A stretch of DNA of 64,000 nucleotides from Leptobrachium leishanense (taxonomy: Eukaryota > Chordata > Amphibia > Anura > Megophryidae): NCBI GenBank assembly GCA_009667805.1, contig CM019072.1, positions 37,627,519-37,691,518 on the forward strand. The letters are read 5' to 3'. Positions 54,871-64,000 of this stretch are shown here, piece after piece. The position numbers and the translations under genes are program-made. Within the stretch, counting starts at the first letter, position 1. Each line of letters opens with the position of its first letter. The notes beneath the pieces are model-generated. The model saw nothing but the letters and a program-made list of their open reading frames with translations. It did no database searches and was not told where the DNA came from.

Positions 54871-56900
54871 ACCAAATCGCTTCCTGCACAGTCATTACGT
54901 GCAGAGGGAGAGCGTACAAGGGGTTAACAGCTCCAAGCCTCTGGACTTACTAACTCTACCCGCTCTCGGGGCCCCAAGTCATGCCAACCTAACCCCCTTA
55001 AACCGTACACACCCTTCCAATTATACGCTGCCACCACAAAAGTAAATAGGGCACTTTCGAAACCCCAACAGCTGTATACCACCCCAATCCAGAAGCCTAA
55101 CCGTATACAGCTAATATATCTACCAAATGTTAAATACTACAGTTACGCTAAACTGAGCTGTTAGAAGCGGGAAGCATCTAGATCAAAGACAGTACTGGGC
55201 TTCAAAGTTTTAATGGAAAAGGATAAAAATACAAATTTTACACAGTGCCAGTATCACAAAAACAAGACATACAAAATATAAGAAAACGCGCAAATACAGT
55301 TCTTGAAATAAAATGTGACTTACATAGAAAACCTAACTTGCATTAGGAATCTCTTCCATGGGTATTTCCAGATTTTAAATGCCCCAGAAGGTTCTTAAAT
55401 GTTCATCAACCCAAGTCCTTGGAGAAATACCAATTGTACTACTTAGTGCTGGCTGTTTGTCCAATACCCTCAACCAACCCCCAACCCATTTGGTTCAGGT
55501 CTGGCCTCCTGATCAAGTGTCCATTTGGCCTAAGATTAAGATAAGATTAATAATATATCATTATTATATGTATACGTCATGCCCTGCCAGAAGGCTATAA
55601 AAAAAAAGTAAAACAAAATTGAACCTTGCGAGGTCCTGCAGGTCCATGGAGTGTTCATGGTGGGAGACTGGGGACTTTTTCCCCCAGTCTCACTCTGCTC
55701 CCGGCAGCCAGAAGTGGTGGGTCGGGCCACCGTTCTTGCCGCGGCATGAGAGGTGAGTATCTAATTATTTTTTTGGGGGGGGGTTTCAGTTGGTGCTGGG
55801 AGCTGTCTGTCCGAAGAGACCTTCGTGGGGTACCTGTATCTAGTAGAGCTGCCCTTCCGACCTCCTGGTTGGATATGGGCTGAAGATGACTGTCCCCTCA
55901 CTTCCATGTTGGATTTGAGACCCGCTGCCCCTTGTTCAAGGTGTCCTCCCCAAGCGATCCTTCTCCTTTCCTTCGCCACCAAGTTGAGCCTTTTTGAGTC
56001 TTTATGCAGAGTTTTTCTTGCGGACAGTCCTGTTATTGTTTGTTTTTTTGCCTCGTTTCACCTTGCTGAAGGCCTTTTGAACTTTCCTGCCAGATTTTGC
56101 TTTCCCAGCTGACTTCTTAATTTTTGTTTGTTATGTTTTTCGAGGACTTGTTTTGATGACATTTCTTCTTACCCCCCTTTCTTTTCCTTTTCTCCCCTTA
56201 TTTTTGCACTTTTAGGATTCTGCTGATGACACCCCTTCTGGGGCTGAGGATACCCGAGACTTCTTTTTGTGACTCTTGCCGATGTTCTACTCCCTGGATG
56301 GTTTTTTTTTTAGTCACCCGGGACGTTTTTGATCCTTTTATGCACCCCCACCCCTCTCACCGTAATACTGAGAATCTTTTTTTGTGGACATATATATATA
56401 TATATCGTTTTATTTTTTTATTATTATTTTAATCTCACACATGCTCTAAATCGTACTCAGCCAATCTTTCACCCTCCCCCTTTATTTTTGGCGTTTTGGG
56501 TTTTGCTCGAGGTGTGCCATTGTGGTGACCACCATGGCTCTGACCGCCATACCTGGCCCTCGAGTGCCCTGGCCTTGTGACCTGCACTCTTCCATGGCCT
56601 CCTTTTGTCCTATGGACTCCTGGGAGTGAGCCGGGAAGGTCACCTATTTGGCTTTTGCCACTCCACCTACTTTTTTGTTTTTGGGTCCTGGGGTGCTTTT
56701 TGGTGTGTGTGTGTGTGGTTTTTTTAAAAAAATTTTTACCCCCCTCCCCCATCCCTTTTCTTCCCCTCTCTGTTGCCTGTTGATATTTCCGTAATCTATG
56801 TATCTGAGACTTTATGTGTCTGCCCTGCGCGGCTGCTTGACCGTTTATTCTCTTTGGCTTCTGTATTGCTGATGTGATCTCAAAATAAAAAAATTTGAAT
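54871..56900. other. Unassigned; dispersed repeat and possible LINE 3' end
   Basis: 54871-55340 shows CTGTATACCACCCC/CCGTATACAGC-type repeats but no bounded element. 55640-55800 carries the GGGGACTTTTTCCCCCAGTC dispersed repeat. 56120-56900 is pyrimidine-rich and ends TGATCTCAAAATAAAAAAAT, which could be the 3' end of a LINE with a polyadenylation signal; no coding part is recognised. A TA run lies at 56391-56406. Confidence 0.35.
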
Positions 56901-57349
56901 ATAGAACATAAGGCTCTGAGGCACTTGTTTCGGAGATCTAAAAGGGTATTGATGGGTAATCGGGGAAAGACTCTCCTTATCATCTGCTTCTTCTAAAACT
57001 TCTTCTTGTGGGCCACGCAGTGAAGTAGAATGTGTACCTCCAAAGTGAATGGGAATTCCTACTCGCAAGACTAAAAAAAAAGGCCAACAAGAACCAACAC
57101 CAACATCCAGATTTATATAGATCAGGGCCCCACAATAGCCCCTACAGTCCCAGAATCTATACAGGGATTCAAGGTGAGAATTAGCCAGAATCAGGATAAC
57201 TTCCCAAAAGAAATCTCAAACATTTAGGGCCCTATCTATTCCAAAGTTGGTGTAAACATAACAGAGCCATTAAACTCTATAGAGTTGCTAACTTTACAAC
57301 CACTCTGGTTAAGTTCACACCAGGGTTGGAATACAGCTCTCAGGCCGGG
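56901..57349. other. No recognised feature
   Basis: No coding motif, inverted-repeat ends or array is recognised. Confidence 0.4.
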
Positions 57350-57350
57350 G

Positions 57351-57613
57351 TCAGACGATCGTTTTTGAGAGCAGAAGGAACGTCTATAAGAGTGGACGTT
57401 CCACTCCTCCTCTTGTCTGGCCACCTCATTGAGTGCAGTTAGAACGCCATCGAAGTGCTACGGCACGTGTTTGACGGGGAGGCTTTCAGAAAGTCTGCAG
57501 TCTGCAATTCGCGTGCACGCTACACCGTGTGGCCGGCCCCTTCGACGCGTCACAACACTGCGACGGACATGGGATGGCACATCAGTACAGGCGCACATAG
57601 TGCGCTCGTGTGA
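57351..57613. mobile_element. MITE related to the GGCTAGGGTCAGAC family
   Basis: It starts GGCCGGGGTCAGACGATCG and ends GCTCGTGTGATCCCGGCC before TTAG, a diverged inverted repeat. The interior is CpG-rich like the TTAA-type copies but not closely similar to them, so it is a sister family or old copy. Confidence 0.6.
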
Positions 57614-58266
57614 TCCCGGCCTTAGTCAGCACTGAGCTCAGTCAGAACACATCCTCTTGCCATAGCTTCCAGCTGCACCCCCTTAAATTTGGTTTCAACA
57701 CCATTTGGAGTGATTCAGTTTAAAATTACATGTTCTATCCAAATAATATAGGGCATGTCATTGTCTCTGCTATAAAATTCCCTTAAATACTTATTGCTCA
57801 TACCTTTTCTGACGTGTTTATACAATACTGCATAATATTCTGGCGTATCCTAGGACCCATGTGGATATGTTCCTCTTTTTTTTTTTTTTCTTCATTTGTG
57901 CAATGCGTTTATGCTCCGGAAATGTGGGGAAAAACTGTTATCAAGGCAGAATTGTTTTAATCCTTCACACGGTTAAAATAGAAAAAAAGAAGCTTGATGT
58001 ACCCAGTCACCATTGATTTCTCATTTCGTGAGAATGTAATGGATTGTCTTAATTTTAGTTGGCTGCCTCTGCAGCACGATTGCGCCTCGATCCTGCAAGT
58101 TTAGCAACTTTGGAATAAAATAACCATTATCCATGCCATTTTTAAATTGAAGTAATTACCAGGTAGCACACCCGCAGCCATATTCGTGATGTTAAACAGT
58201 GTAGAGCAATAATATCAGTTCTGTGTTCAGAGAGCAACATCCTTCGTGTGTTTGACAGCATGACAC
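57614..58266. other. No recognised feature
   Basis: AT-rich sequence with a poly-T run near 57873; nothing is recognised. Confidence 0.5.
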
Positions 58267-58269
58267 AAT

Positions 58270-58450
58270 CAGGTCTATTCAAAGAAAGGTGAAACTCAGG
58301 AAAATGGCTGGAGAAGTGAAGATTATAGGTCAAAATAGCCAAACCAGAAAAATTCTTCCATTTATCTCCCTTTCCAAAGCGTCTATTTGGTCTAGATTGT
58401 TCTCTTCTCCTGCCAATTTTCCAGATTTTTCACCTTTCTCTGAAACCCTG
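58270..58450. mobile_element. Foldback MITE with AAT duplication
   Basis: It starts CAGGTCTATTCAAAGAAAGG and ends CTCTGAAACCCTG, flanked by AAT (58267-58269 and 58451-58453). The 181-bp length equals a short member of the family, like the inner copy at 49791-49975. Confidence 0.88.
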
Positions 58451-58453
58451 AAT

Positions 58454-60100
58454 GCGACTGTTTTCTTGTAATGTGAAAAAAAGAACAAAGAGGAAAAAAT
58501 ATAGTGCAGTATTTTTACTGTCTTTTTTTCTCTATTAAAAATACTTCACTACCCTTTTTCCCTGGATATATACAATATTTTCAGAAGCGTATACCACTAT
58601 TGTTCTGTGGGGAATCCTCTGTCTGTATCCCAAAGTTTGCCATAATTAATACTGGCTTGCTAACACACAAGTTTGTGCCATTTCATTTGATTTGTGCTGT
58701 GTTAAAGGGATTTGGGGAATCAAGGTGTCCCTAGGATTGTGCAGAAAAACGATTTCGCACCTATTCCCTAACAAGCCGGCTGTGTAGACAAGAAGTATCC
58801 AGCCCACTTCATGTATAAAACATAATAAGAAAAAAGGTTGTCATTTGCGTTCACCACTGTAGCTCCACACGAAACAAAACACAATGAGTGTCCATTAAAG
58901 TGTAAGCCCACCCGCCACATCCACGTCACGTCACCTCTGGGTCAGGTGGGTCCTAACCTAATGAAACCAAAAGCTACTTTATAAGCAACCACATCTCCTC
59001 ATGCTGCGCCTCAGCTAAGAGGCAAACTGATGGGTTTATATTTATACCCTCACCAGGAACAATTCCACTTTGGGATTAAAAAGAAAACACTGATGGAAAA
59101 TAAAAAATTATTATATAAAAAAAAAAAAAAACACTGAAAGAGGCAGCAGCAAAAATGACCTGGCAGGTCATAGTTTGTGGTTTGGCCATCGTGGCTCGTT
59201 GCATCCTTACTTTGTATATAAGTCATTAATGTGCGCCTGTGTGGAGAAGGACAAGCTAATCCAAGTTAGCAAATAGTTCCCAGTGTTCCTCTATGGATCC
59301 TGTGTCTCCACTTAGGGCCAGTCTTAGGCCTCTGGGCGCCCTGTGCGAGAAATCTTCACAGCGCCCCACAGTAGCCACACCCCCTACCATATTCACACCC
59401 CAAATGGTGAAATTCATTATTCAGTGAAATTTGGGGCTTTGTGAATTACCCCTACTATGAAATCTCTACACAGAGAGAGATCGGCACCTAGCAGGGACAC
59501 AGCAGGACGTGCATGGAGCATCTTCAGCAATGAGGAGGGAATCCCCAGGACGATCCACACAAGTCCACACAGTGCAGGTGCAGCAAGGCTGGCTGATAGG
59601 GCCCAAATCCAGGCCCCTCCCCCATCCGGGCCCTTAGGTGGTGCCCAAGTGCCCATGGGTCTGTCTGCCCAACTGTCAACTGAACTCAATTTCAGTGCTT
59701 TGTGAACAGACCCTCATATTTTTTCATGCCGACGGGCAGCGCAAAAAGGAAACCTAGGTGAAAAACAAACAGATTTTCATCCTGAAGTGTATAAGTTACC
59801 CATGTTGCAGGGCAGCTTCTCTCTGTTCTGTCACATGACCTATGGACTCCATGGAGGAGATGCTTGTGACGGTGCTCTAATGCTGCCCCAAGCGTCTGCG
59901 AGCCTAGCGGCTGCGACGGGACAGACTGCTGGACTCAGCGCCTGCCCCATAATACACTGGGAAAATGGGGACACAAAGGGGAAATTGGCAAATGCAAATT
60001 TTTCCCCTTGGTGTTCCCCTTTTACCCAAGCCAAGGTGATAGGGCCACCTGAAATGTGTCCTCTCTTTGTATTATGTGTAATGCATACATATTCGTAAAT
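58454..60100. other. Dispersed-repeat fragments, otherwise unassigned
   Basis: 58835-59080 is a copy of the repeat at 53226-53480. 59315-59700 begins GGGCCAGTCTTAGGCCTCTG with GCGCCCTGTGCGAG, like a hAT end, but no right terminus was found. 59820-60060 has GGACTCCATGGAGG and GGCAAATGCAAATTTTTCCC inverted segments. No gene is recognised. Confidence 0.4.
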
Positions 60101-60103
60101 TCA

Positions 60104-60290
60104 AGACTCTCTCTGTATTGTGTGACCTCTCTGTGTTTTATGTGTAACGCAGACATAATACAGGGAGTTACTGATATGTCTGCGTTACGCATAATACGCA
60201 GAGGGACACAATGCAGAGAGTCTGGGATTTACTGATATGTCTGCATTACACATAATGCACAGAGGACACAATGCAGAGAGTCTGGGATTA
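60104..60290. repeat. Inverted plus direct repeat before the DIRS element
   Basis: GACTCTCTCTGTATTGTGTG (60106-60125), and the GTAACGCAGACATAATAC that follows, is mirrored by GTCTGCGTTACGCATAATAC (about 60179-60198) and CACAATGCAGAGAGTC (about 60208-60223). The right half is then repeated directly (60225-60285). It may be a small foldback element. The relation to the adjacent DIRS element is unclear. Confidence 0.7.
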
Positions 60291-60982
60291 TACACCAAGA
60301 CACGGAGGCTTCATATTATGCTTAACTCTCCTTTACTTAACCATAGCAGTAAAGAAAAAATACAATAAAGTTTTTAATTTGGGACAAAGAAAAAAAGTTT
60401 TTTGTATTTAGAACAGAAATTGTACAGAACCAATAAGAATAGGGCAGTCCAAACAGTAGCCAATCAGCAGTCACCCGCGGGCATAAATTCCTGGACTGCG
60501 CTAACCACGCCCTCTTTTCTTTACTGCCATACAGCTAAGTACTTCTCTCTGATGCTACTGCAATTATTGCTTTAAGATATATATATATAGTGTATATATT
60601 TATAGTTATATTTATCTCTTTGTTGTTTAAGGCGCAATTTATCGCCGGTTCTATATTCTCTCGGTCCCGCTTTTTTCCATCTGCGGTACTGAAGGGGAGG
60701 TTGCCGCCAGCTGGTGGGCGCGTTGCTAGGGAGCAGGACGCTCTCTGGCCACGTTCATTAGAGGTGGTTTTTTTCCTCTCATCTTTTTTCCTTTCTGGGC
60801 GCGGCCGCATGGTCTATTCACTCAGCGGCCAGCACCATTTAGCATAAGGGGCGCGGTTTCGCACCATTTTGCAGAGGGGCGTCGACTTTCTCCTCAGGTT
60901 GCTCCCTCACACTGCAGGCTCGCGCTGAGGGAACTGGCAACATTGTTTCAGTGATTTTTTTCACACTGTTACTGTCTCTACA

Positions 60983-62272
60983 ATGTCGGGTGAAGAAAGC
61001 CCCATGACTTCCAAACAGAACTCCGCTTCTGCGGAGGTGATGTCTGCTATTGCACTTATGTCCTCTAAGTTTGAAAATACACTGCTAAAGATATTTAGTG
61101 CACAAAATACTGACAGACAAAATTCAAGCTCAGAACTTGCAAGACCAAACACCTCTGACAGGTACTGGTCAGCCCGTGAGGGTGGAGTACCCTTTACTCC
61201 TTATGAGGGAATTAGCAGTCTCCCTAAAAAAACGGTTATAGAAAAGCCTGGTAAATCCTAGACGCCAAAGAAACACACATGCAAGAGTGACAAGTCACGC
61301 AAGCGGATGCCTACCCACGAGGCCAAAAAACGCAGGTGGAAACGGGCCAGACGAGCTGATACGAGCTCAAGCAGTTCTGAGATTTATAGTTCAGAAACTG
61401 AAAAAAGTGACGAATTTTCAGATTCCAGTGATTATGAGTGGACACCGGGCGACTCTGAAGGCTCCGTTTCACCTCAGGATGAAGCAGCCCCATTAGATGC
61501 TCTGGGGCGAGCAATGTTTGTTCCGGAGCTGATCACACATCCACGGTCATCCAAATGGGCTCCATTGGAGCATGTGGCTAACTACATTGAGGGTCGTATC
61601 CGTAAACCATTTGACACAAAGACCCGCAATAAAACTAAGGCTGAATGCCCACGACCAACATTGGCCTCTGACGCTGCTTCGGCACCGGAGGTTAATGAAG
61701 ATATAGATGAATTCCTCCAGAAGACTGGTTGGAACCCCAAGAAGGGTTTGGAAGCGACACTGAAAACATGTCAAGATAAATTGCTGGACATTTTGGGTCC
61801 ACTGACCAAACTGTTTAATGCCATTGAACATGATCTCTTAGAAAATAATAAACCCGATCTCTTCGAATACCGAGGCTGGGTACAACGAATGGTCTGTGTC
61901 CTTGGTAACGCCAATTCGGCTATCTCCACGGAACGTAGACATTCCATCATTCTACGTATTGAACCAAAATTGGTATCAATGGCCAATAAGGAACCTGGCC
62001 TGGAGGCTAATGGTTCCTTTTTTGCAGAGGATTTTATTAAACAGATGAGCTCTAAGGCTAACTCATTTTCAACCATTAATAAGGTCCGATCTTCAATGAA
62101 AGGAGCTTTCCCCAACAAAATTTTCGACCGGGCCGGGAAAAGTAGAGGCCGTTTTCCCGGCCGGAACCCACAATCCCATAATCGAGGCTTCTTTCAGTCT
62201 ACCGTCGACCAGAGCCAGCAAGGAACAGCTGGACAAGGGAATTTCTTCCCACAACGAGCCAGACCAGCTTGA
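60983..62272 (+). pseudogene. DIRS gag-like protein, one stop
   Basis: The ATG at 60983 opens a frame interrupted by TAG at 61259-61261 and then open to TGA at 62272. The part after the stop has a basic KKRRWKRARR stretch, a Ser/Glu/Asp-rich acidic segment (SSSSSEIYSSETEKSDEF), a helical middle with LDILGPLTKLFNAIEHDLL and RRHSIILRIEPKL, and an Arg/Gly/Gln-rich C-terminus (GKSRGRFPGR, FFPQRARPA). This composition fits DIRS gag-like proteins. No CCHC zinc knuckle is seen. Confidence 0.8.
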
Positions 62273-62312
62273 ACTGGATTCTTCCGAGGTTCTCGTAGAC
62301 CACCTTATACCG

Positions 62313-63154
62313 GTGAGTATGGTAAACAACCAACATTTTTTCCAAACCCCAATAGGGGGCAGAGTCAATCTTTTTTTCCCAAATTGGCGCCAGATCACTT
62401 CAGACCCGTGGGTACTAAATACGATTATGGGTCACACCATAGAATTCGATGTGTTACCGATCCAGACATGTATGCCTCTACCACTGGTTATGACTCCACA
62501 CCACAGTCATTTGATAGACCAAGAAATTTTGGATTTAGTCCAAAAAGACGCTATAGAAAAGGTGTCTCCACCAGTCCCGGTATTTGTAAGCAACATTTTT
62601 CTGGTACGAAAGAAAGGGGGAGACTTTCGTCCGGTAATGAATTTAAAAAGCCTAAACGAGTACGTTTCTTATTACCACTTCAAGATGGAGGGTATCCCAT
62701 CATTAAAAGACAATCTGTGTCCAGGCGATTGGCTGTTCAAGAGAGACCTCAAGGATGCCTATTTGATGATACCAGTGACGGAATACAGCAGGAATTATCT
62801 CCAATTCCTTTGGAACGACCATCTATGGCGCTTCAAGTCCCTTCCATTCGGCCTTTCGTCGGCCCCCAGATGTTTCACAAAGATCATGAAGCCGGTGGTC
62901 TCGTTTTTAAGGACCAAAGGAGTTCGTTTGATTGTATATCTGGACAATATACTTCTTATGGCTCAGGATATTTCCATCATTATGGTTCATCGCGATTTGA
63001 CGATCACTTTACTAACGAGACTAGGCTTCATGATCAACTGGGAAAAATCCAGCCTGGAACCAGCCAGGAATATAGAATTTCTAGGGTTTCTATTCTAGTA
63101 GACTCGGTTCTTATGTCTCTCAGTCTCCCGACCGTGAAAGTCCTCCAGATTTGA
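62313..63154 (+). pseudogene. DIRS reverse transcriptase, frameshifted
   Basis: The frame from 62313 encodes AIEKVSPPVPVFVSNIFLVR, GGDFRPVMNLKSLN, HFKMEGIPSLKD, DWLFKRDLKDAYLMIPV (first catalytic Asp region), FKSLPFGLSSAPRCFTKIMK and VRLIVYLDNILLMA. The catalytic YxDD motif reads Tyr-Leu-Asp-Asn (Asn212), a substitution expected to abolish activity. The frame ends at 63098; the similarity continues in another frame to a stop at 63152-63154. HFKMEG and SLPFGLSSAPR are typical of DIRS RTs. Confidence 0.9.
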
Positions 63155-64000
63155 AGGGAGGTAAGAAGGTTGTCTTCACGACCGATGTTTCCTCTGAGGG
63201 CTCTGGCTCGCCTGCTGGGGATGCTTTCAGCATCAATTCAAGCAGTATTTCCAGGACCCCTCTATTATCGAGCCCTGCAAAGGCTCAAAGCATCATGTCT
63301 ACGACAAGGAAGGCTTTATTCGGATTTGATTTCCCTAGACGAAGATTCGCGTATAGAACTTCGGTGGTGGAGGGATCACATAGATACTTGGAACGGTCAT
63401 TCCTTTTTCCCCCTCAACCAGAGGTAGTTATAGATTCCGACGCCAGCAACTATGGTTGGGGTGCGCGGCTGGTTCGATATCCACTGGAGGCAGATGGCTT
63501 TGGCAGAGGCCTCCTTACACATAAATGTTCTAGAACTCCTAGCTGTTTATCGCTATACAGAGTTTTCTCAAAGACAGAATTTCCATTCAGTGTTACTCCG
63601 CATGGACAAGTTCTCTGCAGTAACACACATAAATCGGTTAGGGGGTCCCAGGTCAAAACAATTGTCGGAGGTGTCCAAAAGGTTTTGGGGAGTTTGTCTT
63701 TCCAACAACATCACAGTGAAGGCCCAATTTATTCCAGGGTTATGCAACGTCGTGGCAGACTGGAATTCCAGGCATTTAGTAGACCTCAGTGATTGGAGGT
63801 TAGACAGATTGATATTCCAATCTTTATCGTCCCTATGGGGTCCGTTTACAGTAGACCTCTTCGCTTCTCGTTTGAATACGCAGTTACCACATTATTTCAG
63901 TTGGAGGCCAGATCCAGAAGCGTTAGGAACAGACGCTTTCTACCAAACCTGGCCTCAGGGAACCCTTTATGCATTTCCTCCGTTCCTCCTGATTTCCAGG
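63155..64000 (+). pseudogene. DIRS RNase H region, frameshifted, truncated by window
   Basis: The similarity moves through three frames: RIELRWWRDHIDTWNG (to about 63425), VVIDSDASNYGWGA (63424-63465, the first RNase H Asp), then from about 63490 to the window end INVLELLAVYRY, HSVLLRMD, INRLGGPRSKQLSEV, VVADWNSRH, VDLFASRLNTQLPHYFSWRP and YAFPPFLLISR. The last two are hallmark strings of DIRS elements. The frame changes make it non-functional. Confidence 0.88.

Larger units (their letters stand above)
60295..64000 (+). mobile_element. DIRS-like retrotransposon, 3' part outside window
   Basis: A leader begins near ACACGGAGGCTTCATATTATG (60300), probably the left terminal repeat. It is followed by a gag-like frame, a reverse transcriptase and an RNase H domain in the order expected for DIRS elements. 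These integrate with a tyrosine recombinase rather than a DDE integrase. The recombinase and right terminal repeat would lie beyond 64000. Several frame breaks show the copy is inactive. The left limit is approximate. Confidence 0.85.

Noticed and set aside
62384..63154. A 256-residue frame overlapping the DIRS reverse transcriptase
   Set aside because: Most of it is an out-of-frame shadow; only its last ~20 codons continue the RT similarity after the frameshift.

Overview
This is eukaryotic nuclear DNA with no recognisable host protein-coding gene. The only credible protein homologies are to transposable elements, and all of those reading frames are broken. The mix of elements suggests a large, repeat-rich vertebrate genome, most likely an anuran amphibian: many non-autonomous hAT elements, PIF/Harbinger-like and TTAA-flanked MITEs, tRNA-derived SINEs sharing a 3' tail with a LINE, L2/CR1-like LINEs, Tc1, a Penelope-like insert with a hammerhead-like motif, and a DIRS-like element. 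The organism is an inference; the elements are read from the sequence.

Layout. 0-8 kb: palindromic microsatellite, a 280-bp foldback, LINE 3' ends and MITEs, some nested. 8.4-11 kb: a 41-bp minisatellite split by a hAT element (TSD ACCCTGGC) that itself carries a Harbinger-like insert (TSD TAA). 11-14 kb: mostly unassigned. 14-17 kb: a TTAA-flanked MITE and a 1.5-kb foldback element containing a LINE fragment. 17.7-19 kb: a pyrimidine-rich satellite with a 113-bp higher-order period. 20-24.2 kb: a TIR element, then two adjacent hAT elements, each filled with the same 24-26-bp minisatellite; the first interrupts a SINE. 24.9-25.9 kb: a probable solo LTR. 28-32.8 kb: a 4.8-kb hAT element with its own transposase gene (minus strand), broken by two stops and a frameshift. 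33.9-35.4 kb: an L2-like LINE split by a solo LTR. 36.8-38.9 kb: a LINE reverse-transcriptase pseudogene. 39.2-40.2 kb: a SINE split by a Penelope-like insert. 41.5-43.3 kb: three hAT elements nested one inside another. 44.4-45.8 kb: a hAT element carrying a 20-bp minisatellite with a 180-bp higher-order repeat. 46.9-49.7 kb: a hAT element related to the 28-kb one, containing further MITEs, beside a Tc1 transposase relic. 49.7-60 kb: more MITEs and largely unassigned sequence. 60.3-64 kb: a DIRS-like retrotransposon running off the window end.

The window is mainly a record of insertion order. At least nine insertions keep target-site duplications that can be read directly, so their sequence of events can be reconstructed. 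The most unusual pattern is the repeated association between non-autonomous hAT elements and expanded minisatellites, including one repeat unit shared by two hAT families 235 bp apart.
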